Source of the DNA: SSC3 sp035477015
GTDB lineage: Bacteria > Actinomycetota > Actinomycetes > Propionibacteriales > Nocardioidaceae
Direction: 5' to 3'
Assembly (NCBI GenBank): GCA_035477015.1
Contig: DATILB010000170.1
Location: 1 to 14,179 of the forward strand
DNA: 14,179 bases
Positions 6,442-12,880 of this stretch are shown here, in pieces. The first letter of the stretch is position 1. Each line of letters opens with the position of its first letter. Made by a program: the position numbers and the translations under genes. Below the pieces are notes generated by a model. It was not told the origin of the DNA, did no database searches, and saw nothing but the letters and a program-made list of their open reading frames with translations.

Positions 6442-7428
6442 CTACTGCGAGTCCGCGAGCATCTCCGGCGTCAGGCTGGCTTCCGTGTCAGGAATGCCGA
6501 GGTCCTGTGCCTTCTTGTCCGCCATCGCGAGCAGCCGTCGGATCCGGCCGGCGATCGCGTCCTTGGTGAGAACGGGGTCGTGCAGCTGCCCGAGCTCCTC
6601 CAACGAGGCCTGCTTGTGCTTCAGGCGCAGCTCGCCGGCGAGCCTGAGGTGCTCCGGGACCTCTTCAGCGAGGATCTCGAGCGCCCGGTCCACGCGCGCC
6701 CCGGCGGCGACGGCCGCGCGGGCCGATCGGCGCAGGTTGGCGTCGTCGAAGTTCGCGAGCCGGTTGGCGGTCGCCCGGACCTCACGGCGCATCCGCCGCT
6801 CCTCCCAGGCCATCAGTGACTCGTGAGCGCCTAGACGCGTCAGCAGGGCCCCGATGGCGTCACCGTCGCGGATCACCACCCGGTCGACACCGCGCACCTC
6901 GCGTGCCTTCGCCTGGATGCCCAGCCGCCGCGCTGCGCCCACGAGCGCCAGCGCGGCCTCCGGGCCCGGGCAGGTCACCTCGAGGGCACTGGAGCGTCCG
7001 GGCTCGGTCAGCGAACCGTGGGCGAGGAAGGCACCGCGCCAAGCAGCGACAGCGTCGCAGCCAGCACCCGTCACCACCTGCGGAGGCAGTCCCCGGACCG
7101 GACGGCCGCGTCCGTCCAGCAGGCCCGTCTGCCGGGCCAGCTGCTCGCCTTCGCGTGTGACGCGCACGACGTACCGGCTGCCCTTGCGGATGCCGTTGCC
7201 CGACACCATGACGATGTCGGAGGTGTGCCCGTAGATCTCGGCGATGTCGCGTCGCAGTCGCCGTGCCGCGGCACCTGTGTCGAGCTCTGCCTCGACCACG
7301 ATGCGCCCACTGACGATGTGCAGGCCCCCGGCGAAACGAAGCATCGAGGACACCTCAGCCTTGCGGCAGCAGGACTTCGTGACCTTGGTACTGGCCAGCT
7401 CTGCCTTAACCTGCGCCGTCATCGCCAT
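6442..7428 (-). CDS. whiA: WhiA, sporulation/cell-division transcription regulator
   Basis: 328 residues, normal WhiA length. WhiA is a DNA-binding protein that, with WhiB in Streptomyces, activates septation and chromosome-segregation genes; homologues persist in non-sporulating Gram-positives. The N-terminus MAMTAQVKAELA...VTKSCCRKAEVSSMLRFAGGLH is family-typical. Degenerate LAGLIDADG homing-endonuclease-like repeats follow, the first around AWRGAFLAHGSL (129-140), which are not expected to cut DNA. The C-terminal helix-turn-helix is ASLEELGQL...LTKDAIAGRIRRLLAMA (274-303). The ATG at 7428 has AGGA ten bases upstream. whiA is separated from yvcK by about 97 bases. I saw no clear promoter in that space, so it may be read through from uvrC or have its own. 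Confidence 0.96.
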   Translation of the reverse strand: MAMTAQVKAELASTKVTKSCCRKAEVSSMLRFAGGLHIVSGRIVVEAELDTGAAARRLRRDIAEIYGHTSDIVMVSGNGIRKGSRYVVRVTREGEQLARQTGLLDGRGRPVRGLPPQVVTGAGCDAVAAWRGAFLAHGSLTEPGRSSALEVTCPGPEAALALVGAARRLGIQAKAREVRGVDRVVIRDGDAIGALLTRLGAHESLMAWEERRMRREVRATANRLANFDDANLRRSARAAVAAGARVDRALEILAEEVPEHLRLAGELRLKHKQASLEELGQLHDPVLTKDAIAGRIRRLLAMADKKAQDLGIPDTEASLTPEMLADSQ

Positions 7429-7527
7429 GCGTCCGATCCTGCCACGAAGACAACCCCTTCCCTGCCAGCCGAGTCTGCCCTGGAAGCGGTCGCCGAAGGG
7501 TGCTCGTGCTGCGCGGATTGGGCCAAT

Positions 7528-8481
7528 CTACGTCCCGCCGATGATCCGCGCATAGGCACCGGCCAACTTCGTCGGATCGTGACGCGCAGTTCCGTCGTCG
7601 ACGGCGAGGTCCGCGACGATCAGCTCGGCTCCGAGGCGCTCCACCGTGCCCTCCAACTGCTCATGGTCGACCACGCTCCCGGCATCGACCAGGACGACGT
7701 CGAGCCTGAGCTCTGGGGCGTGGTCGACCAGCACGTCGAGATGCGTCTCGGGCGAGAAGCCCTCGGTCTCGCCCTGCTGCGGCTCGAGGTTCAGGGTGAC
7801 GATCCTGCGTGCCTCAGTCGTCACCAGTGCCTTCCTGAGGTCCGGCACGAGCAGGTGTGGGATAACGCTGGTGAACCACGATCCAGGACCGAGGATCACC
7901 CAGTCCGCGACATCAATGGCGACCAGGGCGTCGGGGCAGGCCGGTGGGTCTCGAGGCTCGAGCCGGACCGATACGACCTGGCCTGTCGTCGACGCGACCT
8001 CAGCCTGGCCCCGCACGATGGTGCGCGCTTCGGGATCGTCGAGGTCGAGGCCGAGCACCGACGCGACGATGTCGATCGGGGTGTCGGCCATGGGCAGCAC
8101 CCGGCCGTGGGCCCCGAGCAACCGGCCGACCCACTCCAGGCCGTGCACGGTGTCATCGAGGAGCTCCCAAAGCGCCACGATCAGCAGGTTGCCCACCGCA
8201 TGCCGGTCCATCTCGCCACCGCTCGCGAAGCGATGCTGGAGGACGTCAGCCCAGGTCCGGCCCCAGTCGTCGTCACCGCAGAGCGCCGCCAGAGCCTGAC
8301 GAAGGTCGCCGGGCGGCAGGCAGCCGAACTCCTGACGCAGCCGGCCCGACGAACCCCCGTTGTCGGCGACCGTCACGACCGCAGTCAGGTGGTGGACGAC
8401 GCGTCGCAGCGCGGAGAGGTTCGCCGAGAGCCCGTGTCCCCCACCCAGCGCCACCACCTTGGTGTCGAGCAGCTCGGTCAT
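7528..8481 (-). CDS. yvcK: YvcK/GlmR (CuvA) family gluconeogenesis and cell-envelope factor
   Basis: 317 residues from the chosen start. The family (YvcK/GlmR in Bacillus, CuvA in mycobacteria) binds UDP-sugars and is needed for normal wall growth on gluconeogenic carbon. The sequence has VVALGGGHGLSA (9-20), then VADNGGSSGRLR (38-49) and PPGDLRQALAAL (56-67). A later VILGPGSWFTSVIPHLLV segment is typical of this CofD-like fold. The ATG at 8481 is one base after the rapZ stop and has AAGGA five bases upstream. A GTG seven codons further up (8502) lies inside rapZ and has no such site. It is clearly coupled to rapZ. The symbol follows the Bacillus name; yvcK, glmR and cuvA are alternatives. 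Confidence 0.95.
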   Translation of the reverse strand: MTELLDTKVVALGGGHGLSANLSALRRVVHHLTAVVTVADNGGSSGRLRQEFGCLPPGDLRQALAALCGDDDWGRTWADVLQHRFASGGEMDRHAVGNLLIVALWELLDDTVHGLEWVGRLLGAHGRVLPMADTPIDIVASVLGLDLDDPEARTIVRGQAEVASTTGQVVSVRLEPRDPPACPDALVAIDVADWVILGPGSWFTSVIPHLLVPDLRKALVTTEARRIVTLNLEPQQGETEGFSPETHLDVLVDHAPELRLDVVLVDAGSVVDHEQLEGTVERLGAELIVADLAVDDGTARHDPTKLAGAYARIIGGT

Positions 8482-8482
8482 G

Positions 8483-9358
8483 TCATTCCTTGCCGAGGTC
8501 ACGGTGGTCGGCCTTGGCCTCCAGACCCGCAGCGCGCAACCGGGCAGCGATCTCCTCGGTCATGGCGACCGAGCGGTGCTTGCCTCCGGTGCAGCCGATC
8601 GCCACGGTCATGAAGCGCTTGCCTTCCCGCGAGTAACCCGCCGCGACCCGGGTCAGCATCGGGACGTAGCTGTCCAAGAACTCCTCCGCGGCCGGGCGCT
8701 CCTTGACGTAGCTCGCCACCTCGGCGTCACGGCCGGTCTGGTGCCTCAGCTCGGGCACCCAGAACGGGTTGGGCAGGAATCGCATGTCGGCGACGAAATC
8801 AGCGTCGACCGGGATGCCGTACTTGAACCCGAAGCTGACCACGGTGGCTCTGAGGCTGGTCGAGCGCTCCGTCCCGAACGCCTCGGCCACCTTGTCGGTG
8901 AGCTGATGGACGTTGAGGTTCGACGTGTCGATGACCAGATCGGCGTCCGCGCGCACCCCTGCCATCACTATCCGCTCGCGGAGCAGCCCGTCGAGCAGCC
9001 GCCCCCCAGCCTGCAGCGGGTGGGGCCGACGTGCAGCCTCCTGCCGGCTGACCAGGACGTCATCGCCGGCCTCGAGGTACAGCAGCGTCGTACGGCGACC
9101 GGTCCTGCCTTGCGCCAGCGCCTCCTGGAGGCCTTCGAAGAAGGACCCCGATCGGACGTCGACGACCACGGCGATCGGCTGGTCCGTCCCTTTGGACTCG
9201 TCGACGAGCGCGACCACGTCGGGCAACAGCTTGGGGGGCAGGTTGTCGACTACGAAGTACCCAAGATCCTCGAGCTCCTTGGCCGCGGTGCTGCGCCCGG
9301 CACCGGTCATGCCCGTGACGACGACCAGCTCCCCGGGCTCCCCGCTCTCCTCCGACAT
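8483..9358 (-). CDS. rapZ: RapZ/YvcJ family nucleotide-binding protein
   Basis: 291 residues. The family has an N-terminal P-loop NTPase-like domain and a C-terminal domain. In Escherichia coli RapZ is an RNase E adapter acting on small RNAs that control glmS; the actinobacterial role is less clear. The P-loop is GMTGAGRS (16-23), with Arg where most P-loops have Lys, as in relatives I recall. VVDNLPPKLLPD (37-48), the RRPHPL segment (110-115) and MRFLPNPFWVPELR (192-205) follow. The C-terminal phosphate-binding-like motif is GCTGGKHRS (255-263). The ATG is three bases after the uvrC stop, with GAGGAG upstream across the junction. Its stop is one base before the yvcK ATG. Confidence 0.95.
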   Translation of the reverse strand: MSEESGEPGELVVVTGMTGAGRSTAAKELEDLGYFVVDNLPPKLLPDVVALVDESKGTDQPIAVVVDVRSGSFFEGLQEALAQGRTGRRTTLLYLEAGDDVLVSRQEAARRPHPLQAGGRLLDGLLRERIVMAGVRADADLVIDTSNLNVHQLTDKVAEAFGTERSTSLRATVVSFGFKYGIPVDADFVADMRFLPNPFWVPELRHQTGRDAEVASYVKERPAAEEFLDSYVPMLTRVAAGYSREGKRFMTVAIGCTGGKHRSVAMTEEIAARLRAAGLEAKADHRDLGKE

Positions 9359-9361
9359 GGC

Positions 9362-11329
9362 CTAGTGCTCCTCGATCTCACCGGTCGCGGTGTTGATGCT
9401 GACAGTCTTGCGTGTCTGCGCGGTCTCAAGCGCGGCCACGATCGCATCGGCCGTCTTGGCCCCGATGCCAGGCACCTCCGCGATCTCCTCCACAGTGGCA
9501 GCCCGGAGCTTTCGGAGCGAGCCGAACCGCTTGAGCAGCGCCTTGCGGCGCACCTCTCCCAAGCCGGACACGTCGTCCAGGATGCTCTCCACCATCGACT
9601 TTGAGCGGCGGGATCGGTGGTGCGTGATCGCGAAGCGGTGCGCTTCGTCACGGACACGCTGCAGGAGGTACAGCCCCTCGCTGGTGCGCGGCAGGATGAG
9701 CGGGTCCGCCTGCCCGGGAACCCACACCTCCTCGAGCCGCTTGGCGAGACCGCAGACGGGTATGTCGTGGATGCCGAGCTCGTCGAGCGCCCGCTGAGCG
9801 GCCGCCACCTGGGGCGGGCCACCGTCGACCACCACGAGACCCGGCTGGTAGACGAACTTCCGCGGCCTTCCTGTATCAGGGTCGATGAGGAGCGGACCGC
9901 TCTCGTTCGCAGGCACGTCGGGGGCATCCGCCCGCTCCTCCAGCATCCGTCGGAAGCGTCGGGTGATCACCTCGTGCATGCTGGCGACGTCGTTCTGGCC
10001 CTCGACTCCGCGCACGACGAAGCGGCGGTACTCGCTCTTGCGGGGCAGGCCGTCCTCGAAGACCACCATGGATCCCACGACCTCGGTGCCTTGCAGGTTG
10101 GAGATGTCGTAGCACTCGATCCGTAGCGGCGCGTCCGGCAGCTCGAGCGACTCCTGTAGCTCCTCGAGTGCCTGGTTGCGGGCGGTCAGGTCGGTGCCGC
10201 GCTTGGTCTTGTGCAGCGCCAGCGCCTGAGCGGCGTTGCGGCCGACGGTCTCCTGGAGTGACTTCTTGTCGCCGCGCTGGGGGACGCGGAGAGCGACCCG
10301 GCTCCCCCTCAGGTCGCTCAGCCACTCCTCGATGATCAGCGGGTCCTCCGGCAGCGCCGGTACGAGGATCTCCCGAGGCACGGCCTCCCCCGCCTCGCCG
10401 TCGTACAGCTGGAGGAGGAAGCGCTCGACCATGTCACCTGTGGTCGCGTCGTCGGTCACGTCGGCGACCCAGCCGCGCTGGCCCCGGATCCTTCCGCCGC
10501 GGACGTAGAAGATCTGCACCGCGATCTCGAGCGGGTCCTCCGCGAACGCGATCACGTCGACGTCTGTCCCATCTCCGAGCACCACCGCCTGCTTCTCGAG
10601 CGCACGGTTGAGCGCCGCGAGGTCGTCGCGGAGCCGGGCGGCCCGCTCGAAGTCCAGCTCGTCACTGGCGGCGTACATCTCCTTCTCGATGCGCTTCACG
10701 AAGGCCGAAGTGTTGCCTGCCATGAAGTCGCAGAAGTCCTCGACGATCTGCCGGTGCTCCTCCGGGGTCACCCGGCCGACGCAGGGCGCGGAGCACTTGC
10801 CGATGTAGCCGAGCAGGCAGGGCCGGCCGATCTGACCACTGCGCTTGAACACACCGTTGCTGCAGGACCGCATCGGGAACACCCGTAGAAGCTGGTCGAC
10901 CGTGTCGCGGATGGCCCAGGCGTGCCCGTAGGGCCCGAAGTAGCGAGTCCCCTTCTTCTTCGCGCCGCGCCCGACCATGACCCGCGGAAACTCATCGCTG
11001 AGCGTGACGGCCAGCCAGGGGTAGGACTTGTCGTCCCGGTACTTCACGTTGTAGCGGGGGTCGAACTCCTTGATCCAGGAGTACTCCAGCTGGAGTGCCT
11101 CAACCTCGTTGTTGACCACCGTCCACTCGACGCCCGCGGCACTCGTCACCATGGTCGCCGTGCGGGGGTGCAGTCCTGCCATGTCCTGGAAGTACGACGT
11201 CAGCCGCGACCGGAGGTTCTTCGCCTTGCCGACGTAGATGACGCGACCCTTGTCGTCCCGGAAGCGATAGACGCCCGCCGAGGTCGGGATCGTGCCCGCC
11301 GCGGGGCGGTACGTCGACGGGTCGGCCAT
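9362..11329 (-). CDS. uvrC: UvrC, excinuclease ABC subunit C
   Basis: 655 residues. UvrC makes both incisions of nucleotide excision repair, recruited by UvrB. The N-terminal GIY-YIG nuclease (about 12-95) shows AGVYRFRD, then IYVGKAKNLRSRL with Arg40, and NNEVEAL with the catalytic Glu near 77. Cys156, Cys171, Cys179 and Cys183 match the conserved cysteine set proposed to hold an Fe-S cluster. The UVR (UvrB-contact) helix is about 217-245. The C-terminal RNase H-like nuclease has Asp408 in CYDISNLQG, Asp502 in VVVDGGPPQ and the His-rich HRFAITHHR (564-572). Tandem helix-hairpin-helix motifs follow at about 584-635. The ATG at 11329 lies exactly six bases after a TAGGGT box, so the transcript may be leaderless. 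It heads the uvrC-rapZ-yvcK run. Confidence 0.98.
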   Translation of the reverse strand: MADPSTYRPAAGTIPTSAGVYRFRDDKGRVIYVGKAKNLRSRLTSYFQDMAGLHPRTATMVTSAAGVEWTVVNNEVEALQLEYSWIKEFDPRYNVKYRDDKSYPWLAVTLSDEFPRVMVGRGAKKKGTRYFGPYGHAWAIRDTVDQLLRVFPMRSCSNGVFKRSGQIGRPCLLGYIGKCSAPCVGRVTPEEHRQIVEDFCDFMAGNTSAFVKRIEKEMYAASDELDFERAARLRDDLAALNRALEKQAVVLGDGTDVDVIAFAEDPLEIAVQIFYVRGGRIRGQRGWVADVTDDATTGDMVERFLLQLYDGEAGEAVPREILVPALPEDPLIIEEWLSDLRGSRVALRVPQRGDKKSLQETVGRNAAQALALHKTKRGTDLTARNQALEELQESLELPDAPLRIECYDISNLQGTEVVGSMVVFEDGLPRKSEYRRFVVRGVEGQNDVASMHEVITRRFRRMLEERADAPDVPANESGPLLIDPDTGRPRKFVYQPGLVVVDGGPPQVAAAQRALDELGIHDIPVCGLAKRLEEVWVPGQADPLILPRTSEGLYLLQRVRDEAHRFAITHHRSRRSKSMVESILDDVSGLGEVRRKALLKRFGSLRKLRAATVEEIAEVPGIGAKTADAIVAALETAQTRKTVSINTATGEIEEH

Positions 11330-11335
11330 GCCTCA

Positions 11336-11341
11336 ACCCTA
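11336..11341 (-). promoter_or_regulatory. Candidate leaderless -10 box of uvrC
   Basis: TAGGGT on the minus strand, with six bases (TGAGGC) between it and the uvrC ATG, places the predicted start of transcription on the A of ATG. No good -35 is visible (best is TGAGCA at 19 bases, three of six matches). The GAGG that would serve as a ribosome site is too close to the ATG, which supports leaderless reading. Confidence 0.4.
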
Positions 11342-11366
11342 CGAGCCGGCGGCGACATTCTGCTCA

Positions 11367-11402
11367 TTGCCGCTGACGAATCCTCTGACTAAAGTCAGAG
11401 GA
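11367..11402 (+). promoter_or_regulatory. Promoter of the MarR-GNAT gene
   Basis: TTGCCG (11367-11372, -35, four of six consensus matches), a 17-base spacer and TAAAGT (11390-11395, -10, TANNNT). The start of transcription falls on the last base before the ATG or on the ATG itself (11402-11403), so the message should be leaderless. The -10 lies inside the palindrome at 11382-11401. Confidence 0.55.
11382..11401. promoter_or_regulatory. Perfect palindrome, likely MarR-type operator
   Basis: CCTCTGACT-AA-AGTCAGAGG: nine-base perfect inverted arms with a 2-base centre, 20 bases in all, ending one base before the MarR-GNAT ATG. MarR-family dimers bind palindromes of this size. Covering the -10 box and the start of transcription would give autorepression. 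It is 53 bases upstream of the uvrC start, so it could also affect uvrC. Which protein binds it is inferred from position. Confidence 0.55.
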
Positions 11403-12284
11403 ATGGACGAGGTGGGACAGGTGCGCCGGTTCAACCGGTTGGTGACGCGGCGGATCGGGGTGCTGGACGAGGAGTACCTCGGCAGGGCACGGCCGCTCGG
11501 TGCCTCCCGCGTGCTCTGGGAGGTGTCCGCAGACGGTGTGGATGTCCGGGAGCTGCGCTCCCGGCTCGGGCTCGACTCCGGCTACCTCAGCCGGCTGCTG
11601 ACCCGGCTCGGGGACGAGCAGCTCGTGGCACTCTCACCCGACAAGGCGGACAACCGCGTGCGGCGCGTGCGGCTCACTGCCCGCGGCCGCCGTGAGCGCG
11701 AAGCGCTTGACTCGCGTAGCGACGAGCTCGCCGCCTCCCTGCTGTCCCCGCTCAGCCCGGGCCAGCGCGAGCGGCTACTGTCCGCGATGGGGCAGGTGAG
11801 CGAGCTGCTGACCGCCGGCCTCGCCGAGCTCCGGGCCGTCGACCCGGCCGACCCAGCCGTCCAAGAGTGCTGGCTCGCCTACTTCGCCACTCTTGCGGAA
11901 CGGTTCGACGCCGGTTTCGACCCCGAGGCGAGTCGGCAGGTGGGGCTGGACGAGGTGCGCTCGCCACGCGGGGCGACAATCGTGGCCTTCCTCGACGGCC
12001 GCCCGGTCGGGTGCGGCTCGGTCAAGCACCACGGGGACTGGGCAGAGGTGAAGCGGGTATGGGTCTCCCCTGACGCCCGCGGACTCGGGCTGGCACGGCG
12101 CATCATGGCCGACCTAGAAGCGCGGGCCCAGGACGCCGGCGCGCTCGCCGTACGCCTGGACACCAACCGGAACCTCACCGAGGCCATCGCGCTCTACGGC
12201 GCCCTGGGCTACGGGGAGATCCCGGCGTACAACGACGAGCCCTACGCCCACCACTGGTTCGAGAAGGACCTCAGGCCCGGATGA
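11403..12284 (+). CDS. MarR-family regulator fused to GNAT acetyltransferase
   Basis: 293 residues. Residues about 5-145 form a MarR winged-helix domain: an N-terminal helix pair, recognition-helix region VRELRSRLGLDSGYLSRLLTRL (48-69), wing DKADNRVRRVRLTARG (80-95), and long C-terminal dimer helices. Residues about 150-290 form a GNAT domain, with the strand and acetyl-CoA pyrophosphate loop VKRVWVSPDARGLGLARR (217-233, R-x-x-G-x-A form) and LYGALGYGEIP (264-274). This two-domain class is known; the acetyl acceptor and ligand are generally unknown. I start at the ATG after the palindrome because a longer in-frame start at 11292 would lie inside uvrC and across its promoter. It is divergent from uvrC, and its 3' end overlaps the Rieske gene tail by 14 bases. 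Confidence 0.9.
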   Translation: MDEVGQVRRFNRLVTRRIGVLDEEYLGRARPLGASRVLWEVSADGVDVRELRSRLGLDSGYLSRLLTRLGDEQLVALSPDKADNRVRRVRLTARGRREREALDSRSDELAASLLSPLSPGQRERLLSAMGQVSELLTAGLAELRAVDPADPAVQECWLAYFATLAERFDAGFDPEASRQVGLDEVRSPRGATIVAFLDGRPVGCGSVKHHGDWAEVKRVWVSPDARGLGLARRIMADLEARAQDAGALAVRLDTNRNLTEAIALYGALGYGEIPAYNDEPYAHHWFEKDLRPG

Positions 12285-12774
12285 TGTTGCCCTTCTTGAT
12301 CTCGAAGGGGACTTCGTTCAGCGGCGCGGGTGCGGGCCCTCCGACGACCGCACCGGTGGCCATGTCGTACTCGCTGCCATGGCAGGGGCAGTGGATCTTG
12401 CCGTCCTGGATGTCGGCGACAGCGCAGTGCATGTGGCTGCAGTCGCGGCTGAAGGCGTGGAACTCGCCTGCCGCCGGTTGCGTGATCACGACACCGTTGG
12501 GCACCTCCTCGCCGGGAACGTCTTCGGAGTCGAGGAACAGCGCACCGCCGACCTCGACGTCGCTGGTCGCCGCGAGCACCTCAGCGCTTCCGCCGCCTCC
12601 GCCGCCTCCGCCAGGCGTCGAGGTAGTCGTGGGAGTGGTGGTCGACCCGCCCGGCTCGGCCGTGGGCGCGTCGTCACCGCAAGCGGCGAGCACGGGCACA
12701 GCGACCGCGCCCAGGGCAGTCGAGCGGATCATGATGCGGCGCGAGACGTCAGGGGTCTTGGTCACGTCGTCCAT
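12271..12774 (-). CDS. Tat-exported Rieske [2Fe-2S] lipoprotein
   Basis: 167 residues. The N-terminus has a twin-arginine motif (SRRIM, Arg12-Arg13), a hydrophobic stretch and a lipobox LAAC with Cys32, so it should be exported folded and lipid-anchored outside. A Thr/Pro/Gly-rich linker with eight consecutive Gly (56-62 region) follows. The C-terminal Rieske domain has Cys112-Ser-His114 and Cys129-Pro-Cys131-His132; cluster ligands should be C112, H114, C129 and H132, with C117-C131 as the disulfide. The motif reads CSHMHC, where CTHxGC is usual. This resembles small stand-alone actinobacterial Rieske proteins rather than the three-helix cytochrome bc subunit. Its electron partner is unknown. 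The ATG at 12774 has ACGAGG six bases upstream; a GTG at 12801 is less likely. Confidence 0.9.
   Translation of the reverse strand: MDDVTKTPDVSRRIMIRSTALGAVAVPVLAACGDDAPTAEPGGSTTTPTTTSTPGGGGGGGGSAEVLAATSDVEVGGALFLDSEDVPGEEVPNGVVITQPAAGEFHAFSRDCSHMHCAVADIQDGKIHCPCHGSEYDMATGAVVGGPAPAPLNEVPFEIKKGNIIRA
12589..12612. repeat. In-frame 9-base tandem repeat in the Rieske linker
   Basis: TCCGCCGCC occurs 2.7 times head to tail (plus-strand reading), encoding the poly-glycine part of the linker between lipid anchor and Rieske domain. Because the unit is a multiple of three, gain or loss of a copy would only change linker length. Confidence 0.7.
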
Positions 12775-12810
12775 CGGGTACCTCGTCTCGGGTGGGAGCA
12801 CGGTCGCTCC

Positions 12811-12816
12811 ACCCTA
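12811..12816 (-). promoter_or_regulatory. Candidate -10 box of the Rieske gene
   Basis: TAGGGT on the minus strand, 36 bases before the chosen ATG, giving a leader of about 30 bases that contains the ribosome site. No convincing -35 is visible. Confidence 0.35.
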
Positions 12817-12847
12817 GTCACGGCCTCGCCCCGGGCACCTGAGAGCA

Positions 12848-12876
12848 CGCTGAGCAGTCGCGAAGGTCTTTCAGCG
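12848..12876 (-). terminator. Weak inverted repeat downstream of uvrA
   Basis: CGCTGA (12848-12853) and TCAGCG (12871-12876) form a 6-bp stem with a 17-base loop, starting five bases after the uvrA stop. It could end uvrA transcription, but the loop is long and there is no U-run. Confidence 0.2.
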
Positions 12877-12880
12877 CGTC

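Noticed and set aside
7429..7527. Possible whiA promoter with CAGGAT seven bases before the ATG
   Set aside because: There is no -35 at a workable distance and the AGGA is better explained as a ribosome site; I could not support a promoter call.
8482..8502. GTG start for yvcK seven codons upstream
   Set aside because: It lies inside rapZ; the ATG at 8481 has AAGGA at proper spacing and sits one base after the rapZ stop.
7018..8613. 531-codon plus-strand open frame across whiA, yvcK and rapZ
   Set aside because: It spans three well-recognised minus-strand genes and their junctions, which a real gene would not do.
8360..9604. 414-codon plus-strand open frame opposite rapZ and the end of uvrC
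   Set aside because: An antisense shadow; both minus-strand genes are clear and coupled.
11292..11402. Earlier in-frame start for the MarR-GNAT gene
   Set aside because: It would run through the start of uvrC, the promoter and the operator, adding 37 residues not expected of a MarR N-terminus.
12589..12612. Possible CRISPR or regulatory direct repeats
   Set aside because: The units are 9 bases, contiguous, without spacers, and encode glycine in frame; this is low-complexity coding sequence.
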